A stretch of DNA of 64,000 nucleotides, taken from contig JAZKJV010009775.1 in NCBI GenBank assembly GCA_037367405.1, positions 744,001 to 808,000 of the forward strand. The letters run 5' to 3'. Below, one piece after another: positions 24,581 to 35,640 of the stretch. This DNA comes from Ottelia alismoides (taxonomy: Eukaryota; Streptophyta; Magnoliopsida; Alismatales; Hydrocharitaceae). The notes below the pieces were generated by a model that did no database searches, had not been told where the DNA came from, and worked only from the letters and a program-made list of their open reading frames with translations. Position numbers and translations under genes: made by a program. Every line of letters begins with the position of its first letter. Position 1 is the stretch's first letter.

Positions 24581-24898
24581 GTAGCTGGAGCTTGCGGGAG
24601 CCGGAACGGAGGCACGAGGGAGGGGGTGTTGGAGCTCTTGGGGAGGCGCGCCGTGCGGGGACGGAGGCGGAGGCGTGGGGGAGGGGGCATGCGGGGAAGC
24701 TGGAGCTTGCGAGAGCCAGGACGGAAGCGCAGGGGGAGGGAGTGTTATAGTAGCGTGGTGATTATGTCGATGACGGCCATCTCTGATCTCTCCAACATCC
24801 GTAAGGATATAGCGACGAGCGTGCAGCAGAAGGGCGCCCCCATCATCATCCTCCCCTTCCACAAGATACCCTCTATTTGGGTGAGGGTAGAACTGGAC

Positions 24899-25061
24899 AG
24901 GGGTAAATTCGTCAAGTAAAATCATGGATTGAGTTGCATGATGACGGTGTCGGGGACTGGAACGTTAAGTTAAAGTTTGGTCCCCTATTTATCACAAATT
25001 AAAAATTAATCCCTAAATTGGGAATCCATGTAAAGGTCAGTCCGTTTTTTGTAATTTACCC
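24899..25061 (-). repeat. Right terminal inverted repeat of Mutator-like element
   Basis: Its reverse complement begins GGGTAAATTACAAAAAA and ends GACGAATTTACCCC, mirroring the left repeat at 23902-24064. Confidence 0.85.
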
Positions 25062-25560
25062 TTTAAAATTTGAATGGGATATGAATGATCACATAAGTGA
25101 CATTCATGGTCTCCCATCCAGGCAAAGGGTTCCGTCGTCAGTGATTGTATGCCGGAGACGCATGTCCGAAGTGAGAGCTCTTGCATACAAGCGCATCTGG
25201 ATCGGGCTCTTTATCTCTGGAAAGAGTAAGGTCGTATACACGGTGACCCTGATATCGGTTGCTCATATTATTGGGGTGATATCGGATTGCTCATAGAGAG
25301 TGTTATTCTTGTCGATTGTTGGTTCAATTAATGACAGGTCAACATCGCCTTAGGGGTGGTGGGCCTGGGTGTTAAAGATCGAATTGGGAAATGCAAGTTG
25401 GACTTGCAAGGTGGAATGATTTCGTGCTTCTTTTTATCTGAGTTACAGTTTTTCATATTATTGGGATGTAACAATGATAAGAAAGGAGATCTCAGATCTT
25501 GCTTGAAATATAGTGGTAAGTATATCTCTTACATTGAAAATGAATAAGGAAATGAACTTT

Positions 25561-26680
25561 TAATGTTGACAAGGTAAGACAACTTTGATATAAAAACTCC
25601 TAACTCAAAGTGAAATATTAATATATTTATTTATGCAAATATCTTATTTCAGATAATCATCATTAAACCCACTCAATACTATACTCAATAATAATTAGTA
25701 AAATTATCATGTATTGGATTCATGATAAAAATCATGTTCTTGCAGTTGGACATATAATGTGTGTGATTGTAGTGTGCAAATTTCCTCATAATAATGAGGA
25801 ATGATAATTAAATATACAATAGGACAACAACCCATTATTTGTATGACTTGATAGTCTTGATCTCTCATCAAGTGTGCTTTGGAAGTATCATGTCGATGAT
25901 GATCATAATTGTCAAATAGTCCTTATAAAATCTGAGAAGATGTTTTTGGAATACATATGTGCTCTCGACATTTAATCATGAATCACATGGTTCACTGCAT
26001 TATACAGAATGGTGGCTTGATAAGAGATGATGTACTCAAAATGTTACATAAACCAAAGCCTTTTAAGAGCTAAGATGGATATAGATATGATGAGGGTCAT
26101 AATTCTACTATCTATACTCTAGTCATTCTTGAAGCTTCATAAGATTCATATTTGTGAATTGAATGAGGCATATATAAATGTTGAAATACTCTTATATTGA
26201 AATCTTTTGAATTCAACATAAGAGATCCTTTGTCTTAATCAATGGTTGTTTATAGATGATGGGAGCGTAATGGAAGCATGTGTCGGACCCAAGTTGGAAG
26301 TAAAGTCAAAGACTTGATTGTACTTCTATGGTTTCCATACATATGACATCCAAAGAGTTGGATGTATGCCAATACTACAGCAAGCCGATGTATTGATAGT
26401 AGACTATCTAGACTATCTAAGATCCTTAGAGAAGGATTTGGATAGTGCATCGGAATATTATACATCTACATATAATCGTCGAAATTGATTTCTTATTGGA
26501 TAAGATAAAAGTCTAAAATTATATCCCATTCTTCTAATAACAATTGTAATTGGTTGCATATATTTTAGAATACTGGAAAATTTGATCATAAGGTTTAATA
26601 GTCATACACATGGATATTTATGCAATTGTTGCAACAATCTCTATTAGATAAATAAACTTCATATTTTCAGTGGGAGAGTC
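25561..26680 (+). pseudogene. Copia Y gag region, unrecognisable
   Basis: By position, between leader and GAG-pre-integrase, this should be gag and protease. The matching stretch in copia-1 is about 850-1990 on the minus strand. It holds no long frame and no CCHC zinc knuckle or DSG protease motif that I can find. Both copies are too mutated to name domains. Confidence 0.35.
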
Positions 26681-29340
26681 CTTAGTCTTAGATATTGTCT
26701 TTATAACCTAGATATTAGAATACACTCATTGTTTATTTCCAAATGTTGGAAATAAAAAAGAATTCTGGAATAGACCTATCATAAGGAGTTATGATGGATA
26801 TATTTAAGATAGTAATCTAACATCTAGAGGACTCTACTAAATGAGAATATTAGTGAATGGTTCATTAACATTTCTAAATACTGAAAATTTAAATCTTGAA
26901 AGATCAATAGGAGGATGAAGATCATTTGATAATGATCTGGCATCAAGCATTGGACATATGCCTGTTGATGAGATCGAGATACTAGTAAGAGATGAAACTT
27001 TAGATTGTCTGAAATATCAAGTCTTATTCAAAGTAGAACATCCAATACACCCTTCTCTTTGAATGATGTTAGATGCTGAAGTATTCAAGATCTCATATAT
27101 ATTGATGTATGTGGATAATCTGTATCATAATAAACATTGATGATATGTGATATCATTCGATGATTATTTGTGATATGAGAGATTTATTTCCTTCACCTTG
27201 AAAACCTTTGATGTGTTCAAAGATTTCAATTTTGGTTTAAAATCAAAAGTCTGAAGGCAGATAAAATGAATTTGATCTAATCTAGGTAGCATGTACCTAT
27301 TGGATGAATTCAAGCAATACATTTGGAGAAAGGAATATTATTCCTATCTCACTCCTCATAATACACCTAAACTCAATAGAGTTGTAAGAAGAGGATCATT
27401 TATGACATGATTTGATCAATGACGAATAGTAGCATAATTACCCCTTAGTTTCCAGATATATATGTCGTAGTGACTATTATATATATCCTTAATAAGATTC
27501 CATGAAAATATAAACCCGAACATCTTCATAAGCTATGGTTTGGAACTTATCCTAGTGTTGGAAACTTGAGGATTTAGGGTTGCTTGGTCCATAAGTTTGC
27601 CATGGATACAAGTAAGATGGAATCTAGCACCACAGAGTACTGCTTCATTAGGAAAATAAAGGATGGTATTGGATACCAACTTTATGACCCTAAGATTCTT
27701 AAAAGATTTCATTAAGGATATGATTCTTAGATGATGACTCTCTTAAGAATCATGATGAAAATAAAGTGAAGGAACACATTGAGTCTTGAGAAGATAATGA
27801 GGCTCCTGAAATTGGAAAATAAAAGGGCAATTAAAGATGAAACACTCATACCTCTTATAATTAGTTTGAGGATGGACTCCATGTGCCAGATAAATCTCGA
27901 AATGATCTGACTTCATATGAAGAAGTTTATGAGGATCACGACATGGAAAGATGGATGTTAGAAATAAAGTCTAATATAGACTTCATATAAAAGTATTGTA
28001 TATGGACCTTCTAGGATCCACCTATAAGGGTATGACCCATTAGGTATAAATGGATCTTGGAGAGAAAGAGGGAACCTGATGAGAAGGTAGAGACCTTCAA
28101 AGCATGGCTCGTAGACATGTGCTACACACCGAAGAAAAGACATCACTTGTGATGAGACTTGCTCTCCAGTGATCATGCTTGAACCCATCACAATATTGCT
28201 AACTATAGCTACACAACTTGGCTATGACATCTTCAAGATGGAAGTCAATATTGCATTCCCTTATGAATACCTCTTTAAGGATATTCACATGAAGTAACCC
28301 TAGGGCTTCATGGTTGAGGAAAGGAAGGTGTGCAACTGAGGAACTCCATCTATAGACTCAAATAATATTCTTGTAGTTGGAATATCAGTTTTGAAGAAAT
28401 TATAAAGGTTATGATTTCAGATAGAATCTTGATGAACCATGTAAAGCTTAGGGGGAGTGACATTGTGTTCATCATGCTAAAAGTAGATGATATCCTAATA
28501 ATTTGGAATGATATAAGGATAATAATAAGTGTTTTATAATCTAGTTGTTCTATACCTAGAGATGAGATTTCAAGGATGTCTCTCAGATCTTAGTTCTGAA
28601 GATGTTCAGAAGCATAGAGAAGAGGGTATTGGGACTGTCACATTAAGTGGTACACCTTGGACATATTCCATTTCGGGAGAACTCTAAGGGAAGCTTCTTT
28701 TCACTAAGATATGGTACTGACCTATCTAAAGGGATAACACCTCAAAGAGTTGAGGATGTGAATGCCAAAGCTACATGCCCTAGTGCATTATCTATGGGAA
28801 GCTTTGTATATACTAGATGTGTACAAAAGTCAGATGTCTGCCATGCAGTGGGAGAAGTAAATTGTTACCAATCCTACTATGAAGATAAAACACTTAGTTG
28901 CAGTAATAACAATATCTTCAAATATGAAAAGATTTTTGAGATGGTGATCTCAAAGTCTTATCATCAAGACCTTAAGATTTTATAGATAGTGATCTAAAAG
29001 ATCTTAAGTACAGATGCCTTATAAGGCTTAAGACTAGGTCTTAGTCTTAGGAGATAGAGATCTCCGAGAATAAGGGTATTTGATAAGTATGATAGAAATT
29101 ACGTACTTGTTATAGCAATTATTGAGTTGTAGTGCCAAATTCACTGTAACGCTTTAACAAGATTAAGTACTGGTTGCATAAGATGCAACATTCGCATTGT
29201 ATGTGAGCACGGTTACTAGTAGATTTGCAAGTACTGTAAAAGGACTTGGCATAGTCTCTTAGGAATAAATAGACTAGTCAGCTTACCTAGCTATTTTTCT
29301 AAATAACCTATGATAAGCATATGAGTGTGGGTTTAAAGTA
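26681..29340 (+). pseudogene. Copia Y pol remnant (integrase to RNase H)
   Basis: Heavily broken Ty1/copia pol; domains appear in order through frame changes. GAG-pre-integrase text GHMPVDEIEILVRDETLDCL lies near 26950-27010. Integrase C-terminal text DGIGYQLYDPKIL is near 27660-27710. Start-of-RT text with EVNIAF, the counterpart of the DVKTAF box, is near 28240. A VDD triplet at about 28483-28500 reads LKVDDILI, so the tyrosine of YVDD is lost. RT-end text YQSYYE follows in the open stretch 28647-28985, and a diffuse RNase H region runs to about 29330. Order integrase-before-RT confirms copia. No domain is functional. Confidence 0.75.
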
Positions 29341-30857
29341 TATCCCATTAGTGGCTCTTTGGGCTAGTGGGAGATTATTGGACATGCGAGGCCGCGGCGA
29401 GCCATTATTCAATAAATATTATTGCAATTATCATTCCCTAATCTGAAATGAAGAATAACCAATTTGCATAATAGGTTCCTTAGTATAATTAGGGTTATTT
29501 ACCATGGCTATCTTAATGATCATACAGCTGTTGATTCAATTGTCGAAACATAGAGGTTGGTGCTTGGATGAATATCTAAAGAGTTAGATTGAGGACTCAT
29601 CCAGCACTGTCAAATGGTTATTAAGAGGTGATATCTAGCTTGAGTAGGAGATGGCAATCCTTTATCTTTTGGTTGATATATGTCCGGCCTCTAGATGTAG
29701 GTCCTCTGCATAGGAATAGACATTCAAAGGTGTTAGATATGTTATGTCAAACAATTGACTAAACGAGATCGAGATAACCAAAGACCTATTTCGTATGCAG
29801 TCACGATATAGGCACGCATCCTCTGAGGAGACAGATGCGTTACTATATGTCTGAGTAGGTACATTTGGTAGAATGATAGGATGATGGCCTTCTCAAGGTC
29901 TATACACCGACGCGCTGGTGTGTATACAAGGGCATATGAGTGATACGATCTCTCAAAGGGATCATATAGGTTCATTTAATTAATCATAAGACATGAGCTC
30001 ACTCATGACATTTCGGATCAAATTTCGTGCACGGTCATCTCGCCTTGGAAGCTTGCCTAAATTTTTAGGTTTTATATATACGTTTGGAAAATATATGATC
30101 AATACCTAGGTATGATAAATGATTTCAGAAAGTATATGATCGATATCGACTCCCAATGGTCAAATGAGAAACTTAATGATAAAACCCTGAAGAAGTCAGT
30201 CTCAATAGATCTAAAACTTCGGGTTTATTCTAGGTCTTCCAGTATGCAGGATGTACGGGTATTAGGAATACTTGAGGGTGATGTGATCATAAACGATTGT
30301 ATAGCCATGATTCTTCCATTCCTAGGGATTGATGAAATGGGTTTGCATTTTAGTGACTCTTCTCAATAGAGAAGTAATCTGATCTTGATCCAAATGTTGG
30401 ACAGTGATCTGAATGTGATTCAGATGCAATGAAAAGATTATATTTACGGTTTTGATTTGATTAAACATCTATTGGAGGTCTGCAAGATCTAGATTTTAGA
30501 TATGATCTCGATATTCAAGTCACTATATAAGGATCATACAACCATCTTGTCCTTATGTCCGAGTATCCACGGAGAAAGCGCATTATTCTTGAAAGAGTTG
30601 AAGAATAATTTCATTGTTGATATTTTATCCGAGCACTGAGAAAAATAGATAATTAAATGTGATTTAATTTTTGTGAATAATATGAATGTGATTTATATTG
30701 TTTGGGTACATGGGAAATGGAAAATTAAATATGATTTAATGAACAATGTGAATTTGATTCATATTATTTGGGTGCATGAGAATATTGATCTGAGGTAGGT
30801 AAATATGATTTGATTATCATGGACATGAGTGATGTGGATAGAACTATCCATATTGAT

Positions 30858-30880
30858 CATATATATATATATATATATTA
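30858..30880. repeat. (TA)n microsatellite in copia Y 3' LTR
   Basis: About 11 TA dinucleotides adjoin a GTG-centred palindrome. The Y 5' LTR has only a short ATATG there, so the run expanded after the two LTRs separated. Confidence 0.8.
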
Positions 30881-31443
30881 TAAATGTGATTTATAATATA
30901 TAAGAGAGAGCTATTGGTAAATAACATTTACAATTTAAATATTGATGTGAATTGGATTCACATTAGATATTTAATTGAAAATGTAATTTACATTTTATTT
31001 TGGGTTGTGAATGTGATTCATAAATTTCCAATGGCATGATTGCAATGTACACACAATAAATTGGATTTATTTTTATGAAATATTTTGCATGAAAAGTTGT
31101 TGCAAATATTTGGATAAATTCATGGAATAAGAGATTCCATGCATTAGGAAAAGGAGGCTCCCATTCCTATTAAGGAGATGGGATGGCCATCAAGTCCTAT
31201 TAGGACTTGTGGTCGTCCACCCCTCTTATGGAAGGAGGCTAGCCTCCTTCCTATTTCTCCCGGGTAGATTGATTTAATGTAAATTAAATTATATTGATTA
31301 TTATTCAATATAATTTATTTAATTAAATTAATTGGTGTTGTGTTTTTAGCAAGAAAATCGTGGCCATTGAAAGAAATACAAATCAATGTGAACCATTAGA
31401 TTTGTGTTGTCTAGGGGTTAAGATCCATGGACTCCAAAAATAG

Positions 31444-31453
31444 CATATATAGA
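31444..31453 (+). promoter_or_regulatory. Putative TATA box, copia Y 3' LTR
   Basis: CATATATAGA lies at the same LTR position as TATAAATAG in the Y 5' LTR, followed by a CT-rich run near 31502-31520. Confidence 0.5.
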
Positions 31454-32029
31454 AGGGTAACCCTAGCCTTTTTTTGGACACACAAGTTGAAGATAACAAC
31501 ATGCTCTCTCTCTCTTCCCATTCTCTCTACATGCCATTCTCCTTTTCTCTCAACATGTAGTCGTCCATATGTTGACCTTGAGAAGAACATCGTCGTCACC
31601 ATACCATCATGCTATCACTTCGACTGCTCATGGATCTCGGTCTCCTTCAATGCACCTCACTCGGGAAGAAGACATCGTATCTCGTGTTACGAGATCAGGA
31701 GATTCATCGCTCATATAATCAACTTAGATTGCGAGAAGCATGCGGTTTATCCCCGTGCTCGCAAGCATCTCCTCCTATAGGTCGGACGTGAGACAGAAGG
31801 TCTCTTCATTTAGAGAATCGATCACAACCACGCTTAAAGAGGTAAACCTAATATTTTTTGTGATTTAGATGAAACGATCCGAGAAGTGTTCTAGGATCAT
31901 GTGGTTTCATCTTTTTAAATTTTTTATTTCCGCTGCCCTATACAACTAGTGCGAATAGTCGCCCCTGATAGCATATGATATGATCCTCATGCTTCTATGA
32001 TGAGATTAAGGATTTTCCCATCTCCTTCA

Positions 32030-33870
32030 CTTGAGGTATTGGGTTAAATTCAATTCCATGCATGGTCATCTTGCTTTGGAAGCATGACAAGCATTTGTAG
32101 GTAAGATATATGATTTTGGAAAGCATATGATCAATACCAACTCCCAATGATTGAATGATAAACTTAATAATAAAACCATGAAGAAGACAGTTTAAATATG
32201 ATATAAAACTTCGGGTTTTATTCTAGGTCTTCTAGTATGCAAGATGTACGGTTATTAGAATACTCTAGGGCAACATGATCCAAAATGGTTATATATCCAT
32301 GACACTTCTATTCCCAGGGAGTGATGAAACATGTTTAGATTTTAGTGACTCCTCCCAATGGATTAGTAATCTAATTTTAGTCCAAGTGTTGGACATTGAT
32401 TTTAATGTGATTCAGATGCAATGAGAAGATTAGATTTACATTTTGATTAAATCAAACATTTTTGAGAGGTCCTCGAGATCTGGATTTGAGATATCCAAGT
32501 CACTATACTTGGAATGTACAGTCGACATGTCATTATCTCCATGTATCCACTGAGAAAACACATTCTTCTTGAAAAAGTTCAAGAATAGTTCTATTGGTAA
32601 TGTATATGAGCATTGGAGAAATTGATAATTAAATATGATTTAATTGTCATGAATAATTTACATATGCTTTATATTATTGGACACATGAGAATAGCCATCT
32701 AAGGTAATTAAATACCATTTAATTATCAAAGATATAATTAATGTGGATATCACTATCCATAATAACCATGAATATTATAAATGTGATTTATAATATGTTG
32801 GAGATATTTAATTATAAATAGGATTTATGAATTAAATATTGATATAAACTAGATTGACATTGTACAATTAATTGTAAATGCAATTTATATTTTATATTGG
32901 ATGGCTGAATATGATTCATAATTGTCAATGGCATGAATTAAATTATCATATACTAATTTGGAATTATTCTGGTGAATAAATTTGCAATAAAAGTTGTTGT
33001 GCATGTGGAATATTTGATGAGATATGGTATCTCATCTAATTGGGAAAGAAGTAGCCTCCATTCCTAATTAGGAGTGGACATCCACCTTGAGTCCTAATTC
33101 TTGGTGGTCGTCCACCCTATGTATGGAAGGCGGGTTGTCCTCTTTCCGTTCATTCTACATTGAATGATTTAATTCAAATTAAAATATATTGAAGATCCTT
33201 CAATATATTTAATTTATTTTAAATTAATTAATTGTTGCAAAATTATGCGACAAAATCAGGGCCATTGATTTGAATTAGGAGTTCATCTCCACCATCCATA
33301 TTATTATAAAAGAAATGCTAGACCAGCTCTTTCTATTAAAACAAAAAAATCAACAAATCTCTCTCTCTCTCATATTCTCATACATGCCCAAGCTCTCTCT
33401 CTCCCAATATTGTGCCCATCATATTGTTTGTGAGAGTTCTATCACCGTCGCAACATCGTTGTGCCACAGGATCCACTGCTCGTGGATCTTAGCCTTCTTT
33501 GGTGCATCTTGCTCATGAGGAAGGCTACTAATTTTGTGAGATGAAATTAGGAGACTATGTTCTCATATCATTAGCTCGGATTGCGGGAAGCGTGCTTCTC
33601 ATCCACGGACCCGCAAGAGCATTCTTCGTTGGATCAAACTTGAGATAGGAGGTTTCTTCATATAGAGACAAGCAATTGCAAACACACTCCAACTCGTTTG
33701 TGATCTTCATTAAACGATTTAAGAAAAGTTCTCATATCACGTGGTTTCATCTAGTTAAAAAATTTTAATTTGTGTTGCCCCTTGCAACTAGTACGACTAC
33801 TTGCTCTTGATTGTATGTGACATGATTTTCACGCTTCTGTGATGCGCTAAGGCCTAAACCTTAGCCTTCA
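32030..33870 (+). mobile_element. Copia X 3' LTR, second part
   Basis: It resumes the copia LTR where X stopped at 13161 (aattccatgcatggtcatcttg near 32052, the counterpart of ccgtgcacggtcgtc in copia-1). It carries its own GTG-type palindromes (for example near 32770-32790), a TATA box (TATAAA, 33305-33310) and R/U5, ending near ttagccttca at 33870. It is more diverged than the two Y LTRs are from each other, as expected for the older host element. Confidence 0.8.
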
Positions 33871-34199
33871 GAATTAAGTCACATCTCATTTAAATCTAAT
33901 GTCCAATTCCAATGTTCAAGTGATGGAAAGAGAAATGGTGATGAAAATGGAAATAAATACACTCCTTGAGCTCATTTCTAAACTCCTAATAGTTTAGACT
34001 ATGATTAGAAATAGTCAAGGAAGCTGGGTTCAGCTCACTGATGTATTGTCTAGCACATGGAGAGTGTAATGTGTTTTGTTGAGCTCACTTAGAGTGTGAA
34101 ATATTTCAGCTCGAGCTCAAAATTTGTAAATGATGCACTTTTGCTAAAAGTAGTATAAACGCCGAAATTGGATAGTTATCCAAGTTTCAAGTCAGTGTA
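33871..34199. other. Unassigned sequence
   Basis: About 330 bp between the X LTR end and the next copia-LTR-like block. There is no ORF, terminal repeat or family motif I can name. It could be the original insertion site of X or further decayed element sequence. Confidence 0.3.
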
Positions 34200-34690
34200 A
34201 ATGGATAGTATGATCTCCTCAACATTATCTCCAAGTATCTGCATTTGTATCTCACGATTCTTAATTGTACTAGGACATATACTATGCGATTTCAATAATT
34301 AGATAATAATTGTTATTGTCATATTCAATTTTCTATAAATATATTTTGTGAATATAATTCTCAAATATAATTCATTAATTTATATAAATAATGATTTGTA
34401 ATATTTAATATTTATATGAATTTGATTCATATAATTATTTTAAAGCACATATGTGAATACGATTTACATTAGAATTTAAATGTAAATTGGATTTACATTT
34501 TTGTTTGGATTTATGAATGTGATTCATAAGTGATAATCGGATATGATTCGTGGTTAAAAAGAGTATCATTTTTAGAGAACCGTGGAGAGAGATCTAATTT
34601 ATCAAACAAAAGACATCAAATAGGAGAGAAAGAGAGAGAATGAAAATGAATAAGCGGCTCCTCTCCTAAATTTTTTGTTCAATATTTATT
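34200..34690 (+). mobile_element. Old copia LTR fragment
   Basis: It resembles the AT-rich middle of the copia LTRs. It has tccaagtatctgc near 34220, then several X-ATT/GATT-X' palindromes (atatgaatttgattcatat near 34420, tatgaatgtgattcata near 34512), then a region like the end of the array. Both ends are undefined. It is more diverged than X. Confidence 0.5.
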
Positions 34691-35640
34691 TTACAAGGAA
34701 AGTATTCCTAGGTCAAACACAAAGAGGCAGAAAGTCAAGCTCAGATTTTTGAGTGAGAAAATAAATTTTGTAATTTTTTTCTTTTCTTCTTTGAGAAAAA
34801 TCTTTTTATCGGTTTTAGTTTTGATATTTTTATTTGATTGTTAATTTTACACTTTTTGTTTAATCTTTCAAAGGGGTATTTTCCAAACAATGATCTACAA
34901 TATAGTAATATGAGATATGAAATAATATGTGATACTATATTGAGTAGATCCACGAAAAGACTCAAGCAATGGTTTTGAAGAACAATACAAAATAAAACCA
35001 AAGCGGAGTCAAAAATCGAAGAGTTATATCTCAATAAAATCATGATTAAAGTCTTTGAAATTCAAATTGAAATAAAATTGTCAAAAAATGCTATCAAAAT
35101 AATGTCAGAATTGTCCAAAATAATACTGCATTGTCAAAGAGTCTCAATATGAACAAAAGACAAAAAAAATAAAAGGTTCTTTAAAATAGGTCACTGGTCA
35201 TGGACATATTTGTAAGAAAAATTTTGGAACTTTCACTTAGGTCCCCGCATGGGGACCTAAATGCAATTCTGAAAAACCTTCTAGGTGCGATGAGATTCTA
35301 GTACAAGCGAGGGTGTTCTTGTAAATTTCATAATTTTTCTCTATTAACTGCTGAGATTATAATATGCGCAGCTTATCTGGGCCCTTGGATGCATCCACAC
35401 GTCGCTATTATGTGCTCCTATTGTTCTTCCCTAATCCTTCCCCAATTTACGGCAGTGGCGGTGGTGAATCTTTAACCTCGAGCCTCTGGCGACATCACGC
35501 CTATGGCAGACCTACTTCATGGTCGGAAAGGAGTCGCATGCACTCTTCGATCTCCTCGATAGTGGTGGCTTATCGAAGAAGGCGACGATGTGATTAACGA
35601 AGGTTCTACTAGGGTTTGGGCACCGGGTGTTGGATCTGTT
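34691..35640. other. Unassigned repetitive-looking region
   Basis: AT-rich to about 35350, then more GC-rich with a 78-codon ORF (35364-35597) lacking any domain. It holds a perfect hairpin at 35237-35260 (10-bp arms TTAGGTCCCC and GGGGACCTAA). It lies where the 3' LTR of minus-strand gypsy D should begin, but no TGATGAATC terminus marks it. I cannot assign it to a family. Confidence 0.3.

Larger units (their letters stand above)
23902..25061. mobile_element. Non-autonomous Mutator-like element (1160 bp)
   Basis: The ends form a long inverted repeat of about 163 bp (23902-24064 and 24899-25061) opening GGGTAAATTACAAAAAA, typical of plant Mutator-like elements. Flanking 9-mers are actaaaatt and tttaaaatt (7 of 9 identical), the expected 9-bp duplication. 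Copia-1 shows the uninterrupted site at about 2470-2500 (minus strand). The interior (24065-24898) is extremely G-rich on the plus strand, with no transposase. Open frames on both strands give Pro-rich or Gly-rich peptides. The layout would fit a Pack-MULE carrying acquired genomic DNA, but I cannot name a source. Confidence 0.85.
23036..25560 (+). mobile_element. Copia Y leader (contains a Mutator-like insertion)
   Basis: Non-coding leader matching copia-1's interior, for example gagatatgctaattttggta near 23240 and the block at 25080-25530. It is interrupted at 23902-25061 by a terminal-inverted-repeat element. No ORF in it shows family similarity. Confidence 0.7.
29376..32029 (+). mobile_element. 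Copia Y 3' LTR (2.65 kb)
   Basis: It starts TATTGGACATGCGAG right after the polypurine-like CTAGTGGGAGAT and ends near cccatctccttca at 32029. The length equals the copia-1 LTR. It includes a perfect 12-bp-arm palindrome around GTG at 30874-30900, beside a (TA)n run, another at 30407-30425, a TATA box at 31444-31453 and the R/U5 block. The outer flanks cttaaga (13155-13161) and cttgagg (32030-32036) look like mutated copies of the target site in the X LTR. Confidence 0.85.

Noticed and set aside
24103..24925. Pro-rich minus-strand and Gly-rich plus-strand ORFs (up to 226 codons)
   Set aside because: Low-complexity translation of a G-rich minisatellite inside a Mutator-like element; no start context or domain.
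35364..35597. 78-codon ORF in the only stretch that might be host DNA
   Set aside because: Short, Ser/Arg-rich, no motif, and flanked by repeat remains on both sides; not enough to call a gene.
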